Shown in pieces: positions 25,235-32,702 of a stretch of 40,820 nt of DNA. Within the stretch, counting starts at the first letter, position 1; every line of letters begins with the position of its first letter. The DNA is taken from contig CALMVI010000102.1 of NCBI GenBank assembly GCA_937873095.1, forward strand, positions 1 to 40,820. The letters are read 5' to 3'. The notes under the pieces were generated by a model that searched no databases, was not told the DNA's origin, and worked only from the letters and a program-made list of their open reading frames with translations. The translations under genes were made by a program, and so were the position numbers. The stretch is from an uncultured Acetobacteraceae bacterium (GTDB taxonomy: Bacteria > Pseudomonadota > Alphaproteobacteria > Acetobacterales > Acetobacteraceae).

Positions 25235-26396
25235 GTCCGAGCGGTTCGGCGTCCTCGACGATCCGGACCTCGCACCGGTCCTGGCGGCCCTGCCGCGCGC
25301 CCGGCTGGTGGGCGGCTGCGTGCGCGACAGCCTGGCCGACCGCGCCGTGGCCGACATCGATCTGGCGACCCCAGACCTGCCGGACGCCGTAGCGGCGGCA
25401 CTCGGCAGCGCCGGCATCAGGGCGATCCCGACCGGCGCCGCGCACGGCACCATCACCGCGCTGTCCGGCGGCCAAGCGTTCGAGATCACTACGCTGCGGC
25501 GCGACCGCGAGACCGACGGGCGCCACGCGGTGGTCGACTGGACCGACGACTTCGCCGAGGACGCCGCCCGGCGCGACTTCACCATCAACGCGATGTCGCT
25601 GGACCAGGCGGGCACGCTGCACGACTATTTCGGCGGCCGCGCGGACCTCGCCGCCGGCCGCGTCCGCTTCGTCGGCCGCGCGGCGCTGCGGGTGGCAGAG
25701 GACCACTTGCGCATCCTGCGCTTCTTCCGCTTCCACGCCCGCTACGGGACCGGACCGCCCGACGCCGAGGCGGTGTCGGCGATCGGCGCCGCGGCGGACC
25801 GGGTCGGGCAGCTCTCTGCCGAACGGGTCTGGAGCGAGGTCAAGCGCATACTCGCCGTGCCCGACCCCTGGGCGGCGCTGACGCTGATGGACGTGCTCGG
25901 CGTGCTGGCGGCGGCCCTGCCGGACACCGCGCCGACAGCCACCCTGGCCGCCATGCTTGCCGAGGGGGCGCCCGCCGACCCGGTGCTGCGCCTGGCCGCC
26001 ATGCTGACCGGCGACCCCGGGCGGCTGGCCCTGCGGCTGAGGATGGCCGGCGCCGAACGCGCGCGGCTGGCGGCGCTGGCCGCCGGCCGCGCCCCCTCGC
26101 CAGACGACGACGACGCGACGCTTCGCCGCCGCCTGGCCGACGAGGCGCCCGACATCCTGATCGGCCGAAGCTGGCTCGCAACCGCCGGCGCGCACGAGCT
26201 GCGCCGGCGGCTGGCGTCGCTGCCGCAGCCGGTCTTCCCGCTGGAGGGGCGGCACGGCCTGGCGCTCGGGCTCTCACCCGGCCCCTTGCTGGGCCAGGCG
26301 CTGCGCCAGGTCCGCGCCTGGTGGCTGGCAGGGGGCTGTGTCGCCAGCCTTGCCGACTGCCAGGCGCAACTGCTGGCATTCGCCGGCGCCGACTGA
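25224..26396 (+). CDS. cca: CCA tRNA nucleotidyltransferase
   Basis: The 390-residue class II enzyme adds or repairs the 3'-CCA end of tRNAs. The head domain has LVGGCVRDSL (28-37) with the metal-binding D44-I-D46, and then ARRDFTINAM, the conserved base-recognition region. RVAEDHLRILRFFRFHARYG is the RNA-binding/neck motif. The C-terminal body is helical and less conserved, as in alphaproteobacterial relatives. The ATG at 25224 overlaps the upstream small membrane protein gene. Poly(A) polymerase I is excluded by the size and the short form of the body. Confidence 0.93.
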   Translation: MRGRSERFGVLDDPDLAPVLAALPRARLVGGCVRDSLADRAVADIDLATPDLPDAVAAALGSAGIRAIPTGAAHGTITALSGGQAFEITTLRRDRETDGRHAVVDWTDDFAEDAARRDFTINAMSLDQAGTLHDYFGGRADLAAGRVRFVGRAALRVAEDHLRILRFFRFHARYGTGPPDAEAVSAIGAAADRVGQLSAERVWSEVKRILAVPDPWAALTLMDVLGVLAAALPDTAPTATLAAMLAEGAPADPVLRLAAMLTGDPGRLALRLRMAGAERARLAALAAGRAPSPDDDDATLRRRLADEAPDILIGRSWLATAGAHELRRRLASLPQPVFPLEGRHGLALGLSPGPLLGQALRQVRAWWLAGGCVASLADCQAQLLAFAGAD

Positions 26397-26426
26397 TACT
26401 GGACCGTGTCGCCAACATCGTCAGCC

Positions 26427-27083
26427 ATGGACCAGAGCATCGAGACCGGACGCCTGCGCAAGCCGCGCGGCCAGGGCGCCTCCAGGCGGGGCGAGATACT
26501 GGACGCCGCCAAGCACCTGTTCGCCGAGGAGGGCGTGGCGCACGTGACGATGCGGCGCATCGGTGCGGCCGTCGGCGTGTCGCCCACCGCGCTCTACATG
26601 CATTTCGCCGACAAGGACGCCCTGCTGGCGGCGATCGCCCAGGACACGTTCGCCGAGCTGCTGCACCGGCTGGAACAGAGCAAGACGGCGGGCTGCACCC
26701 CGCTCGAGCAGTTCCGCGCCGGGCTGCGCACCTATATCGAGTTCGGCCTGGCGCGCCCGGACGAGTACCGGCTGACGTTCATGACCCGGCTGTTCCGCCG
26801 GCTGGACGCCAGGACCTGCGCCGTCGAGATGGCCGACCGGACCTTCGCCGTCCTGGAGGACAGGATAGCCGAGCTGATCGGCGAGGGCGTGTTCCGCCAG
26901 GGCGAGGCGCTCGACTTCGCCGAGGCGGTATGGGCCGCCCTGCACGGCACCACGGCCCTGCTGCTGGACCAGGCCGACAACCTGCGCAACGAGGGCGACG
27001 CCCTGGTGTCGGCGAGCATCGCCCTGATCGAGAACGGGCTGCTGCACCCGGAGTACCGCAGCAGCAAAACTAAACCTTGTTAA
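26427..27083 (+). CDS. TetR/AcrR family transcriptional regulator
   Basis: The 218-residue protein has an N-terminal DNA-binding domain with helix-turn-helix residues VTMRRIGAAVGVSPTALYMHF (about 40-60) and a helical ligand-binding domain. MDQSIETGRLRKPRGQGASR is a basic lead-in. The ATG at 26427 is preferred; 26406 is an alternative. The TAA stop lies inside a 19-bp perfect palindrome that probably is its operator and faces the next gene. The gene begins about 30 bases after cca. Confidence 0.9.
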   Translation: MDQSIETGRLRKPRGQGASRRGEILDAAKHLFAEEGVAHVTMRRIGAAVGVSPTALYMHFADKDALLAAIAQDTFAELLHRLEQSKTAGCTPLEQFRAGLRTYIEFGLARPDEYRLTFMTRLFRRLDARTCAVEMADRTFAVLEDRIAELIGEGVFRQGEALDFAEAVWAALHGTTALLLDQADNLRNEGDALVSASIALIENGLLHPEYRSSKTKPC

Positions 27084-27093
27084 CTTAACAAGG
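27075..27093. promoter_or_regulatory. Perfect palindrome, probable TetR operator
   Basis: CCTTGTTAA-C-TTAACAAGG is a perfect 9-bp inverted repeat with a one-base centre. It spans the stop codon of the TetR gene and stands out as AT-rich in a GC-rich region. A TAATAT hexamer at 27095-27100 could be a -10 box for the downstream gene, placing the palindrome over or next to the -35 region. Size and symmetry fit TetR-family operators. Confidence 0.68.
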
Positions 27094-27123
27094 GTAATAT
27101 ACCTTCCGGGTGTCGTCTCGATC

Positions 27124-27129
27124 GGGAGG
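27124..27129 (+). promoter_or_regulatory. Strong ribosome binding site for the RND-fragment gene
   Basis: GGGAGG lies 5 bases before the ATG at 27135. It is a good match to the anti-Shine-Dalgarno sequence and supports this ATG as a true start, and so the small gene as an independently translated unit rather than mere debris. Confidence 0.7.
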
Positions 27130-27134
27130 TTCAC

Positions 27135-27725
27135 ATGCTCACCCTGTCCCACTGCCAGGTCGCCGCCGCCGCACGCCGGTTCGAACAGGCCGGCCTCGCG
27201 GCTCTCGGCGCCGCCGCACTGGCCGCGGCCGTGCTGGTGTCGCCCGCACTGCCCAGGCTGAACGGCGCGTCCGTGCCGCCGGCCCGTACGGAGCGGGTGC
27301 TGACGCTGTCCGCCCCGGACGGCTCGCTGACCCGGCTGCGCGACGCGGCCGAGCAGGCGCGCGCCGAGCTGCTGGGCAGACCCGGCGTCGGCGCGGTGAC
27401 GCTGCGCGGCCTGGTCACGACGGGGCTCGAGGTGGAGTACGCGCCGGCGAGGCTGGCCCGGTCGGGCGTCACAGTCGGCGACCTGCGCGCAGCCGTGCCG
27501 GCGCAGTCCGTGGCGCCTGGGCGCATCGTGCTGTCGCTGGACGCCGCGCAGGGCGGCCCGCAGCCGGTCGCCGACCGCATCGTCCACGGCCGCGGCAAGG
27601 CGGTCCGGCTCGGCGACGTCGCGACAGTGGCGCGGGTGGCCATCGCGCCGGTATCGACGCTGAGCCGCAACGGGCATCCCGCGGTCGAGCTCGTCGTGCT
27701 GCCCGCGCCCGGCGTGTCCGACTGA
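27135..27725 (+). CDS. Free-standing fragment of an RND efflux pump porter domain
   Basis: The 196-residue product has an N-terminal hydrophobic segment (about 19-39). The rest resembles the periplasmic porter part of HAE-1 RND transporters: DAAEQARAELLGRPGVGAV (70-88), LEVEYAPARLARSGVTVGDLRAAV (98-121), GKAVRLGDVATVARV (154-168) and STLSRNGHPAVEL (174-186). Normal RND pumps have about 1030 residues with 12 helices; here the membrane core is missing. A strong RBS and an upstream TetR gene with an operator palindrome suggest regulated expression. It could be an internally deleted pump gene or a small anchored protein that modulates another pump. Neither can be decided from sequence. Confidence 0.72.
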   Translation: MLTLSHCQVAAAARRFEQAGLAALGAAALAAAVLVSPALPRLNGASVPPARTERVLTLSAPDGSLTRLRDAAEQARAELLGRPGVGAVTLRGLVTTGLEVEYAPARLARSGVTVGDLRAAVPAQSVAPGRIVLSLDAAQGGPQPVADRIVHGRGKAVRLGDVATVARVAIAPVSTLSRNGHPAVELVVLPAPGVSD

Positions 27726-27766
27726 CACGGACCCCCACGGCTTTCGCCGCCGGCGCATCGGTGGCT

Positions 27767-27870
27767 AGAGCACTTCCCGAGCCAACAGGCTCGGGAGTAG
27801 TGCTCTTCGCCATTGTTTCCTGGAGCATTACTCCCGACCGGGTGATTTCACCCGGTCGGGAAATGCTCTA
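27767..27870. repeat. 104-bp dual-hairpin element, copy 1
   Basis: Hairpin 1 is 27767-27806: outer arms AGAGCACT/AGTGCTCT and inner arms TCCCGAGCC/GGCTCGGGA. After 16 bases, hairpin 2 is 27823-27868: outer arms GAGCATT/AATGCTC and inner 14-bp arms beginning TCCCGACC. It ends in TA. The same layout and the same total length recur at 32599-32702 with different stems. The element ends immediately before the lactate permease start region, so it could act as a terminator for the RND-fragment gene, a leader structure for lctP, or a dispersed repeat. Confidence 0.8.
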
Positions 27871-27895
27871 AGTGGCGCAAAGCCTTGGGGGGGCC

Positions 27896-29503
27896 ATGTT
27901 CCATCAGCCGCTGACGCCAGTTGCGGGCAGCCTCGTGCTGTCCTTTCTGGCGGCGACCCTGCCCATCGCCACGGTGCTGGTGCTGCTGGGCGTGCTCAGG
28001 CGGCCGGCTTGGCAGGCCTCGCTGGCGGGCCTCTGCGTCGGGTTCGCCGTCGCCGTGTTCGGCTGGGGGTTTCCGCCGCTGCTGGCGCTGGACGCCGCGG
28101 CGGCGGGCGCGGTGTTCGCGCTATGGCCGGTCATGTGGATCGTGGTCAACGCGCTGCTGCTCTACAACATCGCCGTCATCTCGGGCCGGTTCGACGCCTT
28201 CCGCGACTGGATCCTCGCCCACCTGCCAGACGACCGGCGGGTGGTCCTGGTGGTCATCGGCTTCTGCTTCGGCTGCCTGCTGGAGGGCATCTCCGGCTTC
28301 GGCACACCGGTCGCGATCACCAGCGCGCTGCTGATCCTGGTGGGCTTTCCGCCGCTCGAGGCGCTGACCTTCACGCTGATCTTCAACACGGCACCGGTGG
28401 CGTTCGGCGCGCTGGGCGCGCCGGTGACGGTGCTGGGCCAGGTCACCGGCCTGTCGCCCGTCATCCTCGGCGCCATGATCGGGCGCCAGCTGCCGTTCAT
28501 GGCCCTGCTGCTGCCGTTCTACGTCATGGGCCTGTACGGTGGGGTCAGGAGCATACGCGCGCTGTGGCCGGTGCTGCTGGTGGCCGGCGCGAGCTTCGCC
28601 GCGGGCCAGTTCGTCAGCTCCAACTATCTCGACTACGCGCTGACCGACGTGTTCTCGTCGCTGACCGCGCTGGTCGTCACCCTGCTGTTCCTGCAGGTCT
28701 GGCGGCCCGCGCCGGATGCGGCCTTCGCGGTGCAGGCGAAATCGGCCGATGCGGCCCGGCCCGGCCGCGCCGTGCCCGGCTGGCAGGGATGGCTGCCCTG
28801 GGTGGTCGTGTCGGCCGTCGTGATCGTGTGGACGCATTACAAGGTGCCGGATACCGGCGCGTACCCCGTGCTGTGGCCCGGCCTGCACAACCGGGTCAGC
28901 ATAACGCTGTACCACGACAGGCTGTACGCCGCGAAATACGTGTTCCAGCCGCTCGCTTCAGGGACCGGCATCCTGGTCGCCGCGATCCTGACGGCGGCGC
29001 TGGTCGGCGTGGGTCCTGCCGGTTTCGTGCGCGCGGCGATCGTCACCTGGCGGCAGGCGCGCATCGCCATCCTGACCGTGGCGCTGATCGTGGCGCTGGC
29101 CTATCTGATGAACTATTCCGGCCTGAACTACACGCTCGGGCTCGCGGTCTCGCATGCCGGGCTGTTCTTCCCGCTGCTCTCGCCCTTCCTCGGCTGGGTC
29201 GCGGTGTTCCTCTCCGGCAGCGACACCTCCGGCAACGCGCTGTTCGGCAACCTGCAGGTGGTCGCGGCCAACCAGCTCGGGCTCAACCCTGTGCTGATTG
29301 CCGCAACCAACTCCTCGGGCGGTGTGATGGGCAAGATGATCTCGCCCCAGAACATCGCCACCGGCGTGTCGGTGACCGATCTCAAGGGCCAGGAGGGCAC
29401 GGTTTTCGCGCGCACCTTCAAGCACTCGGTGGTGCTGACGCTGGTGCTCGGCGGCCTGGTGCTGGCCCAGCAATACCTGGCGCCGTGGATGATCCCTAAA
29501 TGA
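27896..29503 (+). CDS. lctP: L-lactate permease
   Basis: The 535-residue polytopic protein of the LctP/LldP family imports lactate (and glycolate) with protons. Typical sequences are TPVAGSLVLSFLAATLPIAT at the N terminus, CLLEGISGFGTPVAI, FNTAPVAFGALGAPV, LNYTLGLAVSHAG, FLSGSDTSGNALFGNLQVVAA and ATNSSGGVMGKMISPQNIA. I chose the ATG at 27896, giving MFHQPLTPV as in relatives; a GTG at 27872 would add 8 residues and begins 2 bases after the dual-hairpin element. No lactate dehydrogenase lies beside it. It is convergent with the amino-acid permease, with only 4 bases between stops. Confidence 0.94.
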   Translation: MFHQPLTPVAGSLVLSFLAATLPIATVLVLLGVLRRPAWQASLAGLCVGFAVAVFGWGFPPLLALDAAAAGAVFALWPVMWIVVNALLLYNIAVISGRFDAFRDWILAHLPDDRRVVLVVIGFCFGCLLEGISGFGTPVAITSALLILVGFPPLEALTFTLIFNTAPVAFGALGAPVTVLGQVTGLSPVILGAMIGRQLPFMALLLPFYVMGLYGGVRSIRALWPVLLVAGASFAAGQFVSSNYLDYALTDVFSSLTALVVTLLFLQVWRPAPDAAFAVQAKSADAARPGRAVPGWQGWLPWVVVSAVVIVWTHYKVPDTGAYPVLWPGLHNRVSITLYHDRLYAAKYVFQPLASGTGILVAAILTAALVGVGPAGFVRAAIVTWRQARIAILTVALIVALAYLMNYSGLNYTLGLAVSHAGLFFPLLSPFLGWVAVFLSGSDTSGNALFGNLQVVAANQLGLNPVLIAATNSSGGVMGKMISPQNIATGVSVTDLKGQEGTVFARTFKHSVVLTLVLGGLVLAQQYLAPWMIPK

Positions 29504-29507
29504 CCCG

Positions 29508-30800
29508 CTATGGCCGGCCCCGCCTGACCAGGCGGGTAGCGGCGAACAGCGCGACGCTGGCCAGGATGACGGCGAACAGGCCCAGGACCTGGTCGCGCTG
29601 CGCCGAGCCGACCAGCAGCACCATCGTCGTCATGCCGAGCACCGACGCCACGGGCAGGACGCGGAAATCGGCCGGCGGACCCAGCGCCCGCGTGCCGCGC
29701 CGGTGCAGCACCCAGGCGGCGCCGCAGCCCAGGAAGTAAAGCCCGGCCGTGTTGAGGGTGGAGGCGGTGACGAGGCCGGTGAAGCTGCCAGACAGGGCCA
29801 GCCCGGCGGCGATCGCGCTGTGCACGCCGATGGCGACGTTGGGCGTGCCCGTCCTGGGGTTGGCGCGGCCGAGTGCTGCTGGCAGCAGGCCGTCGCGCGC
29901 GAAGGCGAACAGGATGCGCGGCGCGCCCAATATGTCGCTGGCGATGAAGCCGAGCATAGACAGCCCGGCCCCCGCCACCAGCACCAGGCCCGCGGCCAGG
30001 CTGACCCTGCCCGCGGCTTCGGCCAGCGGCGCCGTGGCCTGCGCGAGATCCGGCCCCAGCAGGCGCTGCGCCACCAGCTGGATGGCGATGTAGAGCACCA
30101 GCACGAACCCCATGGCGCCGAACAGGGCGCGCGGCACGGTGCGGTGCGCGTCGGCCACTTCGCCGCTGGCGCCGAGCACGGTTTCCATGCCGCTGAACGC
30201 GAACACCGCCAGGATCACCGCCTGGCCGAAGCCCGCGGCGGGCGGCGGCGCAACGGGCGGCGGTGCGGCAGGCGCCGCCCACAGCCAGAGCGAGACGAAC
30301 AGCAGCAGCGGCAGCAGCTTGACCGCGGTCACGACCGAGACCAGGCCGGCGCCGCCCCGCACGCCGCGCGCGTTGACCAGGGCGATGCCGCCAATCGCGG
30401 CCAGGATGACCATGGCCCGCCCGAGTCCGGCAGAGACGGCAGGCACCACGCTGCCGATGGTGGCGGCGAACGCGGCCGCGATGCCGCCGCAGGCGAGCAC
30501 GCTGGCGGTCCAGGTCATGATGCCGCACAGGAAGCCCGCCAGCGGCCCGAACGCGTCGGCCACGTAGCCATAGACGCCGCCGCTGGTCGGCATCCGGCTG
30601 CCGGCCTCGGCCAGGCACAGCACCACCATCGCCATCGCGGCCGCACACAGCAGGTAGGCCAGAGGCGCGCGCTGCCCCGCGGCATGGGCCATCGCCGCGG
30701 GCAGGCTGAATATGCCCGCCCCGACCACGCCGTTGACGATGGCTGCCCCCAGCGCCCACGGCCCGATATGCCGCCGCAGCCCGTCGTCGCGAGATGTCAT
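29508..30800 (-). CDS. APC superfamily amino-acid permease
   Basis: The 430-residue protein has about 12 membrane helices. The first shows the substrate-site signature AAIVNGVVGAGIFSLPAAMA (19-38), followed by SRMPTSGGVYGYVADAFGPLAGFLCG. FSGMETVLGASGEVADAHRTVPRAL is the conserved helix 6 region. It imports or exchanges an amino acid or polyamine; specificity cannot be read. The ATG at 30800 is used. A Pro/Ala loop (about 180-190) is unusually rich in proline. Confidence 0.9.
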   Translation of the reverse strand: MTSRDDGLRRHIGPWALGAAIVNGVVGAGIFSLPAAMAHAAGQRAPLAYLLCAAAMAMVVLCLAEAGSRMPTSGGVYGYVADAFGPLAGFLCGIMTWTASVLACGGIAAAFAATIGSVVPAVSAGLGRAMVILAAIGGIALVNARGVRGGAGLVSVVTAVKLLPLLLFVSLWLWAAPAAPPPVAPPPAAGFGQAVILAVFAFSGMETVLGASGEVADAHRTVPRALFGAMGFVLVLYIAIQLVAQRLLGPDLAQATAPLAEAAGRVSLAAGLVLVAGAGLSMLGFIASDILGAPRILFAFARDGLLPAALGRANPRTGTPNVAIGVHSAIAAGLALSGSFTGLVTASTLNTAGLYFLGCGAAWVLHRRGTRALGPPADFRVLPVASVLGMTTMVLLVGSAQRDQVLGLFAVILASVALFAATRLVRRGRP

Positions 30801-31050
30801 CGCCGCATTTCAACGGTGCGCCAGGCGCCGGGTCAAGGCGTGCGGCGCCCGTTCGTTCCGGTTTCCGCATCGCTTTGCCGGTGCCGCTCGGAGCGATGAA
30901 AAAAGTTTTGTGTCAGTGATGGAACCCGCATCGTTTGCCGTTGCACTGGGCGCTCGCATGACGTCTAGTTCACGCAACATCCTGCCCGGACGAGATGCAG
31001 GATCGGCTTCGACACATACGGCCCACGCATTCCCCGAATGGTGCTGAGCG

Positions 31051-32571
31051 ATGAGCAAGCTTGCGAACTCCGTCGATGCCGCCTCTGAAGAAGCCGCTGC
31101 ACCCGGCTCGCCGCCCCGGTCGCGCCCCGAATCGCGTGAGGAGTATCTCGACCGCCTGTCGGCGGTGCTGGGAGTCGACCGGACGCGGATGATCGCCTCG
31201 GCCTGGTCCGGCGACACGGTGCCCGCGTGGCTGCAGGAAACCCCTGCCGACGAGCCGGCCGCGCGGCCGGCCAGGCGCCGCCGCAACGGGCTGGCGGCGC
31301 TGCGGCAGACGACGATGCTGTGCGTGACGGCCGCGCTGGGATCCTGCCTGTTTCTCTACTGGGGCAAGAGCCAGGCGGCGATGGCCGACCGCGAGATCGG
31401 CCGCATTCTGCACGCCACGCAGGAGGCGCATGCGCGAGTCTATGCCCTGCGCGCGGAGTGGGCGCTGCTGAACCAGCCGGACCGCCTGCGGGACATGGCC
31501 GACCACCATCTGGCGCTGCGGCCGATCGCGCCCGAGCAGTTCGCCGAACCGGCCAGGTTCGCCGACCGCCTGCCGCTCCCCGCCACGGGGCCGGCAGTGG
31601 AGAGCCCGGACGAGGACACCGCCGTCGCCGCAGCCGAGCCGGCGCCGCCCACGGTCCGGAACGCGTCGGCCGTGGTTAAGGTGGCGAGCGCCCCCGAGGC
31701 CGCCTCGGCCGAGCAGGAGCACGCGCTGGCCGCCTCGGCCGAGCAGGAGCCCGCCCTGGCCGCATCGGCCGAGCGGGAGCCCGCCCTGGCCGCCTCGGCC
31801 GGGCGGGAGCCCGTCCTGGCAGCGGCGGGGCAGGAGCAAGCTGCGCAGGCGGCCGAACCGGCGGCGCCGACCGAGGCCGCCGCATCCGACGCGGTTCAGC
31901 CGCCGGCCAGGGTCGCGGCGGCGCGGGCGGACCAGGTCCCGGCCACGGACGAGGATGCCGACGACGCGCCGCTGCGCCACGTCCGCGTGCACGCCGCCAG
32001 GGCGGTGCCGACGCCGAGATACCTGACGCCCATGGTCGCCGAGGCGCGCCAGCCGATGCGCGTGCGCGACAGCGGAGAGGCGCTGCTGAACGGCGAGCCG
32101 GAGGCGATGCACCTGCATGCCGCCGCCACCCGCGTGTCGGCCACCGCCGCGCTGTCGCCGCTGGCGCGCGCCGAGGCGAGCCGGATGGCACGCCGCACGA
32201 TCGTGTCGAGGATCGACCTGCCGCACTGGCTGCTGCAGGCCCACCTCGTGCGCCCAGGCCGGTCGGAACCGCCGCACGCGCTCGGCGCCCCGCTGCCGCT
32301 GGCGGCCCCGCAGCCGCAGCCGGCCGCCGTGCAGCGCGTGGTCGCCCGGCCAGCCGCCGAGCCGGAGCATGCGCCGGTCCAGCAGGCGCAGGACCAGGCC
32401 TACGATCCGCCGCCCTACCGGCCGGCCTATCGCCCGGCCTACCCCTACGGCAATCCCTACCGCCCGTATTACGGCCAGGCCTATGGCGGCGGCTATTACG
32501 GCAACCCTTACGGCAACCCCTATTACCGCAGCTACGCGCCGCCGCCGCCGCCGAACGGCTATTATCAATAG
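31051..32571 (+). CDS. FtsL-like membrane protein with long low-complexity C terminus
   Basis: The 506-residue product has a cytoplasmic N terminus with a small helical unit (about 29-62). One membrane helix follows (about 87-104), then a coiled-coil segment and EWALLNQPDRLRDMADHHLALRPI, which closely resembles the periplasmic part of alphaproteobacterial FtsL. FtsL proteins are usually near 100-150 residues. Here the region continues with an Ala/Glu-rich stretch holding four 10-residue repeats (217-256), an Ala/Pro region and a Tyr/Pro/Gly-rich tail (451-506). The ATG at 31051 has no strong RBS. Division genes are absent nearby, so it is probably an FtsL paralogue or an envelope protein using the same fold. 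Confidence 0.75.
   Translation: MSKLANSVDAASEEAAAPGSPPRSRPESREEYLDRLSAVLGVDRTRMIASAWSGDTVPAWLQETPADEPAARPARRRRNGLAALRQTTMLCVTAALGSCLFLYWGKSQAAMADREIGRILHATQEAHARVYALRAEWALLNQPDRLRDMADHHLALRPIAPEQFAEPARFADRLPLPATGPAVESPDEDTAVAAAEPAPPTVRNASAVVKVASAPEAASAEQEHALAASAEQEPALAASAEREPALAASAGREPVLAAAGQEQAAQAAEPAAPTEAAASDAVQPPARVAAARADQVPATDEDADDAPLRHVRVHAARAVPTPRYLTPMVAEARQPMRVRDSGEALLNGEPEAMHLHAAATRVSATAALSPLARAEASRMARRTIVSRIDLPHWLLQAHLVRPGRSEPPHALGAPLPLAAPQPQPAAVQRVVARPAAEPEHAPVQQAQDQAYDPPPYRPAYRPAYPYGNPYRPYYGQAYGGGYYGNPYGNPYYRSYAPPPPPNGYYQ
31699..31818 (+). repeat. Four tandem 30-bp repeats within the FtsL-like gene
   Basis: Units at 31699, 31729, 31759 and 31789 encode AASAEQEHAL, AASAEQEPAL, AASAEREPAL and AASAGREPVL. 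The length is a multiple of three, so copy-number change would keep the frame. A degenerate fifth unit (AAAGQEQA) follows. Confidence 0.9.
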
Positions 32572-32598
32572 GCGATCCGGCGGCACCGACCGTGTGTC

Positions 32599-32702
32599 AG
32601 AGCGGATTCATGCTGACTGTGTCAGCCTGATCCGCTCTAAGCTTTTCTTTGGCGAGCAGCTTTATCAGCCAGACTGATTCCAGTCTGGCTGATGCTGCTC
32701 TA
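32599..32702. repeat. 104-bp dual-hairpin element, copy 2
   Basis: Hairpin A is 32599-32638: outer arms AGAGCGGA/TCCGCTCT and inner arms GCTGAC/GTCAGC. After 15 bases, hairpin B is 32654-32700: outer arms GAGCAGC/GCTGCTC and 13-bp inner arms ATCAGCCAGACTG/CAGTCTGGCTGAT. It ends in TA. It lies between the FtsL-like gene and the convergent channel gene. The final CTA of the element is the complement of the channel gene's TAG stop codon. It probably terminates transcription from both sides. Confidence 0.82.

Noticed and set aside
30801-31050. Possible small genes between the permease and the FtsL-like gene
   Set aside because: The short frames here have no RBS or protein-like composition; the interval fits a divergent promoter region, although I cannot point to convincing -35/-10 boxes.
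31699-31818. Short repeats considered as a CRISPR array
   Set aside because: The units are directly adjacent without spacers, lie in frame inside a gene and encode decapeptides.
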